Origin: Halieaceae bacterium MED-G27
GTDB taxonomy: Bacteria > Pseudomonadota > Gammaproteobacteria > Pseudomonadales > Halieaceae
NCBI GenBank assembly: GCA_002456975.1
Contig: NTKA01000009.1
Coordinates: forward strand, 1-55,223
DNA length: 55,223 nt
Direction of reading: 5' to 3'
In this document: piece after piece, positions 9,139 to 18,432 of the stretch
How the letters are laid out: every line of letters starts with the position of its first letter
Position numbering within the stretch: position 1 is the first letter of the stretch
Made by a program: the position numbers and the translations under genes
The notes under the pieces: generated by a model
What the model saw: the letters and a program-made list of their open reading frames with translations, nothing else
Database searches by the model: none
Told to the model about the DNA's origin: nothing

Positions 9139-9499
9139 TATTATTGGCTCCATCACTTCGACGGTATTTGTACGCACTATGAAGCCTTTCCCGTTGCTTT
9201 AAAACCAGTCAGGGAGTCAGCGTATCCTGGGGATCTATCGATCTTTCAGACAGGTACTCTTTAAGAACTTGAAACAACACAGCTGCAAAACCTAAAAGAC
9301 CTGAAAGACCTGAAAGACCTGAAAGACCTGAAAGACCTGCGAAAAATTAAAGCTATTTTCTCCAATAGCGATTAGCATCGCCGCCCCATTCGCGTTCGCC
9401 TGCATCAATTTGTCACGCTTTTAAACAGCCTGCTCTGAACCGAGCCGCTGATTGATGGGTAGAAGGGGCACAGCGACAAAGTTTGAAACCGCATACCTT
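9139..9499. other. Divergent intergenic region between two hydrolase genes
   Basis: About 360 bp between the starts of two divergent alpha/beta hydrolase genes. Besides the CTGAAAGAC tandem repeat, it must hold the promoters of both genes, but I see no convincing -35/-10 pair, no operator palindrome and no small gene. Confidence 0.5.
9292..9348. repeat. 9-bp tandem repeat (CTGAAAGAC), about six units
   Basis: Five perfect copies of CTGAAAGAC (9301-9345) followed by a partial CTG, and preceded by one copy with a single change (CTAAAAGAC, 9292-9300). It sits between two divergently transcribed hydrolase genes, so the number of copies sets the distance between their control regions. A 9-bp unit keeps no frame relation to any gene here. 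Confidence 0.95.
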
Positions 9500-10465
9500 A
9501 TGAACACTGAAGTCACACAAACCATCGACCTTTCACAGGAACTTCCCGAGTCCAGTGAATCTCCACCCGCTTGGTTTTTGAGCGCTATGGAAGTGCCCAG
9601 AGAAGAGGGCTGGGTCACATCGGATGGCTGTGACATCCATTATTTTCGCTGGGGCACTCCCGCCAATCCGCCGCTACTGTTAATGCATGGCTTTCTGGCG
9701 CACGCACGATGCTTTGCTTTCATCGCACCGTTTCTAGCGGAGCACTACCATGTCGTCGCCTACGACCTCTCGGGCATGGGAGATTCCCAAGCACGTGAAT
9801 CCTATCCGGATACCGTACGGGCTCAGGAAGTAGTCGATGTGGCGGAGGCTACAGGCCTCTTTAGTCACGAGCAAAAACCCATCGTAATCGCTCACTCTTA
9901 CGGTGGGCATGTGGGTATCAGCGCGATGAACCATCACCATGAGCGGTTCGCTGGTCTTATCATCTGCGATCTAATGGTGTTGCGTCTTGAGCGACTAAAA
10001 GCGCATTTTTCGAATGGTAAACCGTTGCGCTCTGATCGCAGTCGCCCCAACCGAATTTACCCAGACTACGCATCGGCCCGCGAACGATTCGTGCTATCGC
10101 CACCACAAGCAGTGTCTGTGCCCTACCTCAACGAGTACATGGCCTATCATTCGCTCAAACAAGTCGAAGATGGCTGGACCTGGAAATTCGACACCAGCGT
10201 CTTTGACAGTGATTTTGGTGTTACCGACCGCATCGTGTATCAAGCCGAAGCCATCGTGGCAGCACCCGGGCGCAAAGCCGTGGTCTACGGTCAAGACAGC
10301 AAGCTATTCGACGATGACTCTGCGGCTTATTTACGAGAGAAAGGCGCGGTCGACATGCCGATTATTGGCATTCCGGGCGCACGCCACCATCTCATGCTCG
10401 ACGAACCCATCGCTTTTGCCAGTGTTCTACGATCACTGGTTGCTCAGTGGCACCTCGCTCCCTGA
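9500..10465 (+). CDS. Alpha/beta hydrolase
   Basis: A serine alpha/beta-hydrolase of about 321 aa with no signal peptide, hence cytoplasmic. It shows LLLMHGFLAHARCF (oxyanion-hole HG), YDLSGMGDS, the nucleophile elbow AHSYGGH (Ser in SYGG) and a C-terminal GARHHLMLDEP with the catalytic His. The cap region holds RPNRIYPDYASARERF. Substrate unknown; esterase or C-C hydrolase activity is possible. The start is uncertain: a TTG at 9452 and ATGs at 9455 and 9500 are all in frame, and I take 9500 because the protein then begins MNTEVTQTID. It is transcribed divergently from the dehalogenase-like gene across a tandem repeat. Confidence 0.82.
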   Translation: MNTEVTQTIDLSQELPESSESPPAWFLSAMEVPREEGWVTSDGCDIHYFRWGTPANPPLLLMHGFLAHARCFAFIAPFLAEHYHVVAYDLSGMGDSQARESYPDTVRAQEVVDVAEATGLFSHEQKPIVIAHSYGGHVGISAMNHHHERFAGLIICDLMVLRLERLKAHFSNGKPLRSDRSRPNRIYPDYASARERFVLSPPQAVSVPYLNEYMAYHSLKQVEDGWTWKFDTSVFDSDFGVTDRIVYQAEAIVAAPGRKAVVYGQDSKLFDDDSAAYLREKGAVDMPIIGIPGARHHLMLDEPIAFASVLRSLVAQWHLAP

Positions 10466-10625
10466 ACCAGACCGATACCCGGATCAGCCGTCGGCGATGG
10501 CTAGCCACAGCCGGAAGCTCGGAACTCACGGCGGCGCTAACGACTCAGGTCTCACCAAGAAAATTTGGAAAAAAATCTTTTGCGGGCTATGGTTGGACAA
10601 ATGCCAGACGGTTCAGGCCTCACCC

Positions 10626-12167
10626 ATGCCAACCCACAAGCCAAACTTTTTAACCATCAACGGCCATAGATCATTTCTGTTGGGGAGCTCTCTTACCCTG
10701 CTGACTCGACCAGTAACAGCATTAGCCGCTGTCGGGCTGGTCATATTGTCATGGCAGGCTCAGGCCCAACCAGACAACAATACCATCGAATTTGAGAACT
10801 GCGTATTGTCGATGCCGGGATCGCCCGCGACCGCGCGAGCGGATTGTGGCTTTATCGAGGTACCCGAAAACCCTGACGACCCCGACGGCAAGAAGATACC
10901 GATTCACGTTGCCATTGCACCCTCAACCGCAACGCAGCCCGAGCCAGATCCGGTTTTCTTTTTTGCCGGCGGGCCAGGACAAGCCGCCTCGGAAACCTGG
11001 GTCATGATCCGCGGCACGCTCGATAAGATTCGCGACAAACGCGATATCGTGATGATTGATCAGCGAGGCACCGGCCAATCAAACAAGCTTACTTGTCCAA
11101 TCGATGAGGACATGGATTTAAATGCCACATTGGATCTTGAGTATGTGGCGGAACAAACCACAATCTGCCGCGATCAACTCGATGCTGATCCACGTTTCTA
11201 CACCACAGATATAGCGATGACCGACTACAACCGCGTTCGAGAGGCTATGGGGTATGAGCGAATCAATCTCATGGGCGTGTCGTATGGTACCCGCGCCGCT
11301 CAGGTCTACCTTAGGAAGTACCCGGATACCGTCCGCACTGTGGTACTCGACAGCGTGGTACCGATGCAGCTCGCTTTGGGTCAAGAGCATTCAATAATGC
11401 TCGATGCCGCGCTCGAGACGGTTTTCAGCGATTGCTATGACGATCAAGAGTGCAATGTACAGTTTGGCGATAGCTTAAATCAGCTCAATGCGCTGGCGGC
11501 TGAACTTCGCGAGGAAGCGCGCTGGGTGACGATTCCTGACCCCATTACAGGCGAAGATCGCGAGATCCGAATGAGTGCCGACACACTGGCTGTGGCCATT
11601 CGCTTTTTGAGCTACGCCAGCGAAACCCAGGCCATGCTTCCGATTTTGATTGACGAAGCCATTGCAGTAGGTTCTCTCGATAGACTTGCGGCGCAGGCAC
11701 TGATGGTGATGAATAGTCTTACCGACCAGTTCGCCCGCGGTATGGAGCTCTCAGTAATGTGCAGCGAGGACTATCCCTTCATTGACACGGAGGCTGACCA
11801 CAGCGACACGCTACTCGGCAATATTTTCCTCGAAGCGATAACAACGCAATGCGAGCTATGGCCACGCGGTGAGGTTGCTGACGACTTCCATAGTCCAGTG
11901 GCATCGGATTTGCCAGTGCTACTGCTCTCTGGTGAAAGAGACCCTGTGACACCCCCTCATTACGCCGAGCAGGCGGCCGCTTCTTATAGCAACCATTTGA
12001 ATTTGGTGGCGCGCGGTCAGTCACACTCGGTCATGAAGCATCCTTGCCTCAAAAAAGTCACCACAAACTTTATCGACGCGGGATCGACTGAAGAGGTCGA
12101 TATTACCTGTGTTGAGAAGATTGAAGCATCTCCCTTCTTTACCAGCCTACTAGGACCCAACCCATGA
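10626..12167 (+). CDS. Exported S33-type alpha/beta hydrolase (tripeptidyl aminopeptidase/TAP-like)
   Basis: About 513 aa. An N-terminal hydrophobic export signal ends near QAQAQPD. The hydrolase core has the proline-iminopeptidase-type FFFAGGPGQAA loop, MIDQRGTGQSNKL, nucleophile elbow GVSYGTR, and the TAP-like C-terminal block LLLSGERDPVTPP with the catalytic Asp, then GQSHSVM with the His. Four or more Cys in the mature part suggest disulfides in the periplasm. The open frame extends upstream to 10014, but that part overlaps the preceding gene and is rejected; ATG 10626 gives the signal sequence. Its stop overlaps the natA-like start as ATGA, so this peptidase and the ABC exporter are translated as one unit. 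Confidence 0.85.
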   Translation: MPTHKPNFLTINGHRSFLLGSSLTLLTRPVTALAAVGLVILSWQAQAQPDNNTIEFENCVLSMPGSPATARADCGFIEVPENPDDPDGKKIPIHVAIAPSTATQPEPDPVFFFAGGPGQAASETWVMIRGTLDKIRDKRDIVMIDQRGTGQSNKLTCPIDEDMDLNATLDLEYVAEQTTICRDQLDADPRFYTTDIAMTDYNRVREAMGYERINLMGVSYGTRAAQVYLRKYPDTVRTVVLDSVVPMQLALGQEHSIMLDAALETVFSDCYDDQECNVQFGDSLNQLNALAAELREEARWVTIPDPITGEDREIRMSADTLAVAIRFLSYASETQAMLPILIDEAIAVGSLDRLAAQALMVMNSLTDQFARGMELSVMCSEDYPFIDTEADHSDTLLGNIFLEAITTQCELWPRGEVADDFHSPVASDLPVLLLSGERDPVTPPHYAEQAAASYSNHLNLVARGQSHSVMKHPCLKKVTTNFIDAGSTEEVDITCVEKIEASPFFTSLLGPNP

Positions 12168-12898
12168 TTGAGGTCAAAAATTTGCATAAGTCGTTCGGCA
12201 AGGTAAAGGCAGTGAACGGCATGACATTCGAAGCGCGCGACGGTGAGATCACCGGCCTCCTTGGCCCCAATGGCGCGGGTAAAACAACGACTTTGCGCAT
12301 GCTCTACTCGCTATTGCCGCCAGATGAGGGTGACATTCGAATCGATGGCCTCGACCCCACCAAGGACGCAATGGCGATAAAAACGACACTGGGTGTCGTG
12401 CCCGATAGCCGAGGCTTGTACAACCGACTCACCGCGCGCGAGAACATCCAGTACTTTGGTGAGCTCCATAATTTATCCAAACCAACCATGGAGGAGCGAA
12501 TCGAATCGCTCGCTACCACGCTCGATATGGGCGAATTTATCGATCGAAAGACCGAGGGGTTTTCTCAGGGTCAACGCGTGAAAGTGGCGATTGCTCGAGC
12601 CATGGTGCATCAGCCTCAGACCGTGCTCATGGACGAGCCGACCAACGGTCTCGATGTCATGAGCACCCGAGCGCTTCGGGAATACATTCGAAGCCTCAAG
12701 GAGAATGGCCAGTCAGTGGTGCTGTCTACTCACATCATGCAAGAAGTCGCGGCGCTGTGTGATCGCATCGTCATCATTGCCAAAGGCAAGGTGGCGGCGA
12801 TGGGGACGGTTGATGAACTGATCAGCCGGAGCGGCTGCGACACCATCGAAGATGCCTTTGTGCAACTCATTGGTTCGGAAGAGGGACTAATGGCATGA
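12164..12898 (+). CDS. natA: ABC exporter ATP-binding protein, NatA-like
   Basis: A 244 aa ATPase that powers the adjacent ABC-2 permease. Walker A GPNGAGKT (34-41), a signature loop in the form FSQGQ rather than LSGGQ, Walker B VLMDEPTNGLD, and the switch His in STHIMQEV are all present. The sequence closely matches the NatA sodium-efflux ATPase type (VPDSRGLYNRLTARENI). ATGA overlap with both neighbours (12164 and 12895) makes a tight three-gene operon. Sodium export is the activity known for the family; the actual substrate here is inferred only. Confidence 0.9.
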   Translation: MIEVKNLHKSFGKVKAVNGMTFEARDGEITGLLGPNGAGKTTTLRMLYSLLPPDEGDIRIDGLDPTKDAMAIKTTLGVVPDSRGLYNRLTARENIQYFGELHNLSKPTMEERIESLATTLDMGEFIDRKTEGFSQGQRVKVAIARAMVHQPQTVLMDEPTNGLDVMSTRALREYIRSLKENGQSVVLSTHIMQEVAALCDRIVIIAKGKVAAMGTVDELISRSGCDTIEDAFVQLIGSEEGLMA

Positions 12899-14073
12899 GG
12901 GGCATTCTAGTCGTACTCAAGAAAGAAATTCGTGAAAACCTGCGCGACCGCAAGGCGGTCTTCAATTCCTTACTGCTGGCACCGATTTTGTTCCCAGTGT
13001 TGCTGATTGGTATGACATGGCTCGGCACCTCGGCTCAGACCGAGCGCGCAGAGCGCGTGCTCGAGGTTCCGGTCGTAGGGGCTGAACAAGCTCCCAACCT
13101 GACTCGCTATCTTGAACAACAAGGGATGGTAGTCAAACCCGCTCCCGAGGACCCCGAAGCACTGGTCAGGAGTCAGAAGGAGCCAGTGATCATCCGGATT
13201 CCCGAGACATTTGGTGAGCAATGGCGAGCCGGTCGACCCGCCGAGATCGAAGTCATCATAGATCCATCACGACCAGAATCGGATATCCCAACATCGCGGG
13301 TGAAACGCCTTCTCAGAGGCTACAGTCTGGAGATCGGTATGTTGCGATTGCAGATGCGCGGTGTATCACCCAATGTGATGTCTCCCTTGCTTATCCGTGA
13401 TGTCGATCTATCTACACCACAAAGCCGCGGTATGCTGATCATGCTGTTTTTGCCGTACATCCTGATGATCACCGCTTTCATGGGCGGCATGCACCTCGCC
13501 ATCGATACGACAGCGGGTGAGAAAGAGCGACGTTCGCTTGAGCCCCTGCTGATCAATCCCGTGCCTCGATGGCAGATCATGATGGGCAAACTACTCGCCA
13601 CCGGTGTTTTTGGAATGGCCTCGCTTGTCCTCACCCTACTCGCTTTCCGCATCACACTACCCTATCTACCGCTCGCGGCCTTGGGTGTAGATCTGGGCTT
13701 AGGGGTTGCAGCCATGGTTGGCATTCTGTTGGTAGTCGCGCCGGTCGCTTTGATGGCGGCAGCACTACTCACGGTACTAGCAACCTACGCCAAAAGTTTC
13801 CGCGAAGCGCAGTCTTACATGGGTCTCGTGGTGCTCATTCCCATGATTCCAACGCTGATGTTTATGAGTAACCCGGTAAAACCCGAGGCGTCGATGATGC
13901 CGATACCACTGTTTTCGCAGAACCTGCTGATCGGCGAATTGGTCAGGGGTGAGGCCGTACCGCTTCAATGGCTACTGTACTCCGCAGGGGGCACTCTCCT
14001 GCTCGCTTTTGCATTGATGGCCTTCGCTGCCACGTTATTCAGTCGCCCGCGAGTTGTGTTCTCGGACTCTTAA
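12895..14073 (+). CDS. natB: ABC exporter permease, NatB-like
   Basis: A 392 aa ABC-2 type permease: one N-terminal helix (FNSLLLAPILFPVLLIGMTWLG), a large extracytoplasmic domain to about residue 175 (with DPSRPESDIPTSRV), then five to six helices including LPYILMITAFMGGMHLAID and the cytoplasmic loop TAGEKERRSLEPLLINP, which is typical of NatB/CcmB-like permeases and contacts the ATPase. It forms the membrane half of the exporter whose ATPase is encoded just upstream with a 4-bp overlap. Proposed role: sodium or small-solute efflux. Confidence 0.88.
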   Translation: MRGILVVLKKEIRENLRDRKAVFNSLLLAPILFPVLLIGMTWLGTSAQTERAERVLEVPVVGAEQAPNLTRYLEQQGMVVKPAPEDPEALVRSQKEPVIIRIPETFGEQWRAGRPAEIEVIIDPSRPESDIPTSRVKRLLRGYSLEIGMLRLQMRGVSPNVMSPLLIRDVDLSTPQSRGMLIMLFLPYILMITAFMGGMHLAIDTTAGEKERRSLEPLLINPVPRWQIMMGKLLATGVFGMASLVLTLLAFRITLPYLPLAALGVDLGLGVAAMVGILLVVAPVALMAAALLTVLATYAKSFREAQSYMGLVVLIPMIPTLMFMSNPVKPEASMMPIPLFSQNLLIGELVRGEAVPLQWLLYSAGGTLLLAFALMAFAATLFSRPRVVFSDS

Positions 14074-14152
14074 AAGTGCCAGTAGAGGATAGCCTCCCCG
14101 CTTAATGCGGGCGCAGCGTAACAAACAAACTAGGCGTCCGACCCAACAAACA

Positions 14153-15127
14153 TTACATGCTTAGAACGGGCAGCGTTGACTTTAAAATCGCTTGGAACTC
14201 ACCGGGGTTTTCCAAGTTAGGAAGATGCCCTGACTCGTATACGAAGTATTCGTTTCTCTTTGGTAACAACCTTTCGAGTTTGTCCGCGAATTCATCGAAA
14301 ACAACCACGGTGTCACTATCACCCCAAATCGTCGTGACCGGAATATCGGCAGATTCAAGCCAGGAATGAATACGATCGAGTTCGGTTGAATCGTGATTCT
14401 TGCGCGTCGAAATCAGCGCGCGCGCAAAGCCTTTATGAACCAATAACTCGGCATAACGATCATCCCAGTCCGGGAATCGATCGGGGTATTTGAAGTCACT
14501 GAGTTGCCCGGCTGGTAGTTCTGGGTAGGAGGCTATCAAGGTATCGATCTCTTCAGCGGTCACTTGAACATCTTCAGCTCGGGTCGCATCCCAAAAACCC
14601 GAGGAGGCAACATAAATCAGTTGCTCGACCCGCTCTGGTGCGAGGCCCACTACCTGACTGACAACGCGCCCCCCATTGGAAAGCCCGATCAACGTGGCTG
14701 TCTCTAACGATAAATAGTCGAGTAACTGCAGCACCTGATTGGCAAATAGGTGATCGGTGTAAGCGACATTCGGGTTGTCTGAGAAACCGCGACCATACAA
14801 ATCCAGCATCACAACACAGGCGCCAGCATCACTGAGAAACTCAAATGTGGGCCGCCAGATATAGGAAGGAACGGAGAAGCCATGTACTAGAACTGTTGGG
14901 TCATCGCAGGTATCGAGATTTGCGGCCTCGTAATAGGTAAAGCCCTTATCGAGTTCGACAAACGCTGCGCCCGGCGGCAAGTCGATGGTTGCCCGAAAAG
15001 CATCGTCTTTAACCACGGATTCGTAACTAGGCTCAGCATCGAGCGATGTCTCAGTACACGCTACCAACCACATGATGCTCATTAGCATCATGCTCAAACG
15101 ACTTTTCACTGATCTGAATCTCCTCAC
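14153..15127 (-). CDS. Putative lipoprotein alpha/beta hydrolase
   Basis: 324 aa serine hydrolase. The N-terminus (SMMLMSIMWLVAC) ends in a lipobox-like LVAC, so the mature protein is probably lipid-anchored. Core motifs are VLVHGFSVPSYIW, LDLYGRGFSDNP, nucleophile elbow GLSNGGR, WGDSDTVV (Asp) and ESGHLPNLENP (His). The pattern resembles meta-cleavage-product hydrolases and lactonases, but function cannot be assigned. It faces natB tail to tail across about 80 bp containing a short GC hairpin (14097-14111) without a T tract. Confidence 0.82.
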   Translation of the reverse strand: MRRFRSVKSRLSMMLMSIMWLVACTETSLDAEPSYESVVKDDAFRATIDLPPGAAFVELDKGFTYYEAANLDTCDDPTVLVHGFSVPSYIWRPTFEFLSDAGACVVMLDLYGRGFSDNPNVAYTDHLFANQVLQLLDYLSLETATLIGLSNGGRVVSQVVGLAPERVEQLIYVASSGFWDATRAEDVQVTAEEIDTLIASYPELPAGQLSDFKYPDRFPDWDDRYAELLVHKGFARALISTRKNHDSTELDRIHSWLESADIPVTTIWGDSDTVVVFDEFADKLERLLPKRNEYFVYESGHLPNLENPGEFQAILKSTLPVLSM

Positions 15128-15222
15128 ACAACCAGCCTAGTAAAGCGGGTTACAAGACACTCAACCCTGCATAAAGACTAGCAATTCCATCTAACGGCAA
15201 TACCCGGCATCCCGCCACATGG

Positions 15223-16899
15223 CTACAAGAATACAGGAGCCGACAATTCGACATCGGCATTTGCCCAGATCGGCTCCCACTGCTTTCGAATCTCGCTCGC
15301 CGCCTCGGCCTTGCCCTGCGCCTCGAGCGCTCGCATGAGACCGTATAGAGACCAACCATTATTCTGATGCCACTGCAAATCGCGTCTAAACACTGCCTCG
15401 GCCTTCTCGTAATCACCTGCCTTGAGCAATGCAGCACCCTGATAAAGACGCATTGATTGCGGCCAATCGGGCGGCTCGGTGTAGTTATTGGTGTCTTCAA
15501 CGGCGACGCCTTGCTCAAAAGAATCCGCGGCCGCTAAGTAATCACCTTTCGCATAGGCAATTTCGCCCGCGAGTCCGTGAGCTGCCAGCGCAAGAATTTC
15601 CGCGGTTGGGCTAGCACCCGCCTGGTTTTTCACAACCTCGGGTGAGGCTGCCAAGGCGCGAATGGTTTCAAGATTGGTCTCAGCTTGAGCCATCTGTCCT
15701 TTTGCGACAAAAGCGCTACCTTTCACGTAGGCAAGAATGCCATCGAGATAGGGCGTCGAGTACTCAGGCGTGTCGATTGCCAACACCTCATCCCATCGAC
15801 CAAAAATTTTGAGTGTCATCCAGGGCGCAGCGAGTCGCTTCTGCATGCGCCCTCTGGGTGTACCGTTCATCCTCATCTGATTGGCCATCTGCCACGACGA
15901 TTCAATCGCCAGTTCAGCACTGCCCTGCATGCCGGCGGCATATCGAACAAAGTCGAGCGCGTGTCCCCCATGAACCCGATGCGACAACCCATAGGTGCCA
16001 ATATTCGGCATCGGCGCATCACCCCAGGCTTTTGCAAATCGCTTATCAACAGCAAGTGAGCGCTGATTGTTATCAATGGCACGCTGGTAATCACCAACGC
16101 GTATGAAGATGTGTGCGGGCATGTGCACTACGTGACCGCCGATTGGCAAAGTTGCTACGAGCGCATCAGCTGACACCATCGCGCGTTCGGGTGTGAGCGA
16201 TGCCTCTATTAAGTGAATGTGCAAGTGATAGACACCGGGATGAGAATCTCCGGTCTCGATAATATGCTCGAGCGCCTCGGCCACCTGAAGCGTTTCACCC
16301 TTGGGTTGGCCGGATTTGTCCCAGTAATCCCAGCGCCGAATCGACATAAAACTCGCGGCATACAAGGCCGTGATATCGGGATCATCGGGATATTCCTTGT
16401 TCAATGAGCGCATGGCTGCCAAATAGACCTGATCACGCTCGCTGGGATCTGGGATGCTGTTGGCGTCATAGAGGACATGCATGGCTCGTATCAATTTTGC
16501 CTCGATAGGCGTCGCGCGATCGATTCTCTCGATAGCTGCCTCTATAGCGGCAAGCCCGGCACCCTGAGGATCATCGGGCATACGCGCATAGCGAGAATTG
16601 GGATTCGGGCCTGCTGCGTGAGCGATACCCCAATACGGCATAGGGTTGCCCGGATCGAGGCGCGATGCCTCCTGATAAGACGCGATCGACTCGGGGAAGT
16701 AAAAACCCCATGCCAAACGCAAACCCTGGTCGAAGAACTGCTGCGCCTCGGGAACATCGGTGGCAATGCTGCGCGAGTAGGTACCCGCATCGGGCACCAT
16801 GACGGCTCGACGCTCGGAGTCATCAGCTTTTGCGCCTAACGCCACTAGAGATAAACCCATCACACTGACGAGGAAGCAAAGTCTTTTCACTATGAACAT
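15223..16899 (-). CDS. Exported tetratricopeptide-repeat protein
   Basis: 558 aa with a signal peptide (LCFLVSVMGLSLVALGAKADD). The mature protein is helical-repeat: the N-terminal part contains AQQFFDQGLRLAWGFYFPESIASYQEASRLDPGNP-type TPR sequence, the centre has several conserved His (HLHIHLIEAS, GHVVHMPAHIFIRVGDY) that may form a metal site, and the C-terminus again has TPRs (EKAEAVFRRDLQWH, YGLMRALEAQGK). The family is common in Gammaproteobacteria and Bacteroidetes but has no established role. It is transcribed ahead of the lipoprotein hydrolase gene with a 95-bp gap. Confidence 0.8.
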   Translation of the reverse strand: MFIVKRLCFLVSVMGLSLVALGAKADDSERRAVMVPDAGTYSRSIATDVPEAQQFFDQGLRLAWGFYFPESIASYQEASRLDPGNPMPYWGIAHAAGPNPNSRYARMPDDPQGAGLAAIEAAIERIDRATPIEAKLIRAMHVLYDANSIPDPSERDQVYLAAMRSLNKEYPDDPDITALYAASFMSIRRWDYWDKSGQPKGETLQVAEALEHIIETGDSHPGVYHLHIHLIEASLTPERAMVSADALVATLPIGGHVVHMPAHIFIRVGDYQRAIDNNQRSLAVDKRFAKAWGDAPMPNIGTYGLSHRVHGGHALDFVRYAAGMQGSAELAIESSWQMANQMRMNGTPRGRMQKRLAAPWMTLKIFGRWDEVLAIDTPEYSTPYLDGILAYVKGSAFVAKGQMAQAETNLETIRALAASPEVVKNQAGASPTAEILALAAHGLAGEIAYAKGDYLAAADSFEQGVAVEDTNNYTEPPDWPQSMRLYQGAALLKAGDYEKAEAVFRRDLQWHQNNGWSLYGLMRALEAQGKAEAASEIRKQWEPIWANADVELSAPVFL

Positions 16900-17207
16900 A
16901 CAAACAGGCCCTAATATTATTGTCTGCCACTACCGTAGCGCTTAGATCGCGCCAACACCAGTTCAATGCGTCTCGTCTACACGGAGATAGTCCACATACT
17001 GTTTGATCGAGCGGGTCTCGCAGGCCAAGAGATCAAAGCGCCTGACTTAAAAGATCATTAGTAAAAAGGAGATATGCAATTGATTGTGCGCAGTCCGAGG
17101 CAATGCAACTAGCAATATTTCAAATAACCTCTCTGGCGCCGGTATTGGTTTACACCTATCAAGTTCGAGTAAGCTCATGAAGAAGGCGAAAAGGTGCGAT
17201 CGAAACC
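16900..17207. other. Divergent intergenic region, nothing recognised
   Basis: About 308 bp separating the divergent TPR-protein and DUF2891 genes. It is locally AT-rich near 17050-17150 and must contain both promoters. I see no repeat, hairpin with T tract or small gene in it. Confidence 0.4.
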
Positions 17208-18320
17208 ATGATAAGAAAAATACTGTTGTCAGCTGCTAGCGTTCTTCTAACTGTTTCCTGTCACGCTGAAGGTGATCAGCCTTATGAAGGCCCGGGACAA
17301 ACCCCATCTTACGAGGTGGTGTTTGCAGGGCTCGCCATGGACTGCATCCACAAGGAATACAGCAATAAAATCGCGCATTACATGACCAGCGATGCCGATC
17401 TAAAACCACCGCGCGAGCTCTACCCCGTTTTTTATGGTTGCTTCGACTGGCACTCCTCGGTGCACGGGCACTGGCTATTGGTTCGAATGCTCAACACCAG
17501 TCCCGACAAGGTAGATCGAGAAGCCATCGTCTCAAAACTAAACCAAAGCTTTACCGCCGATAACGTCGCCGGCGAACTGCGCAGTTATGGGCGAGAAGGC
17601 ATGAAATCATTCGAGCGCCCCTATGGTATTGCCTGGCTTCTGCAATTGACGGCAGAACTGCGGCAGGCCTCGTTCCCCAAAGCCAAGACCTGGCTCGATC
17701 ACTTGCTGCCCCTAGAATCGCTGGCTGTAGCTAAGATGAGTGATTGGCTGCCGAAACTCACCCATCCCATCCGCACCGGTGAACACAGCCAGACCGCCTT
17801 CGCCTTCGGGCTTATGCTCGATTGGAGTCGAGTCGCTGGCGATACGGCGTTTGAGTCTTTGCTGACCACCCGCATCAAAGCTCTTTATGGTGACGATCGA
17901 GATTGCCCGCTTAACTACGAGCCCTCGGGACAGGACTTTCTCTCGCCTTGCTTAGCCGAAGCAGACCTCATGCGCCGCGTCATGAACGAGCGTCAATATG
18001 CTGATTGGTTGACCGAATTTTTCCCCGATCTCACCAGTCAGACGCAAAGCGCTTGGCTTGATCCCGCCACGGTGACCGACAAGACCGATGGCAAGCTCGC
18101 GCACCTCGATGGACTCAATACCAGTCGCGCCTGGATGCTAGAAGGCATTATCAGCGGCCTACCCAATAACGACGCCAGAGTTGATGCGCTGCAAAACATC
18201 GCCGATAAACACGAAGCTGCCGGGTTAGATGCTGTCCTTGGCGATATGCACTACATGGGGAGTCATTGGTTGGGAAGCTTTGCGGCCTATCTCGTTACCG
18301 AACGCGGGCTAAGTCAGTAG
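17208..18320 (+). CDS. DUF2891 family protein, probable lipoprotein
   Basis: 370 aa. The N-terminus LLSAASVLLTVSC is a lipobox-like export signal. The mature part matches DUF2891: CIHKEYSNKIAHYM, LYPVFYGCFDWHSSVHGHW, SFERPYGIAWLLQL, HPIRTGEHSQTAFAFGLMLDW and CLAEADLMRRVM. The fold is an alpha/alpha-toroid-like helical protein of unknown activity. The conserved His/Trp/Asp cluster in CFDWHSSVHGHW looks like an active site or ligand pocket. It lies 112 bp before an NhaC antiporter gene on the same strand. Confidence 0.85.
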   Translation: MIRKILLSAASVLLTVSCHAEGDQPYEGPGQTPSYEVVFAGLAMDCIHKEYSNKIAHYMTSDADLKPPRELYPVFYGCFDWHSSVHGHWLLVRMLNTSPDKVDREAIVSKLNQSFTADNVAGELRSYGREGMKSFERPYGIAWLLQLTAELRQASFPKAKTWLDHLLPLESLAVAKMSDWLPKLTHPIRTGEHSQTAFAFGLMLDWSRVAGDTAFESLLTTRIKALYGDDRDCPLNYEPSGQDFLSPCLAEADLMRRVMNERQYADWLTEFFPDLTSQTQSAWLDPATVTDKTDGKLAHLDGLNTSRAWMLEGIISGLPNNDARVDALQNIADKHEAAGLDAVLGDMHYMGSHWLGSFAAYLVTERGLSQ

Positions 18321-18432
18321 CCGATCCAGCTTTTGGGATTAGGTCTTGATGCCGAGCTACTTCAAAGAGCCTGCGCCGGTTGCCTTACAAAGTAATATTG
18401 CCAAGCGTCTAAGAGTCGGTCAGGGTGATTAG

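Noticed and set aside
10014-10625. A long upstream extension of the S33-type hydrolase frame
   Set aside because: It overlaps most of the preceding hydrolase gene in another frame, has no protein-like composition and would bury the signal peptide; the start at 10626 fits better.
14097-14111. CCCGC-TTAAT-GCGGG hairpin between natB and the lipoprotein hydrolase gene as a terminator
   Set aside because: The stem is only 5 bp and no T tract follows on either strand; too weak to call.
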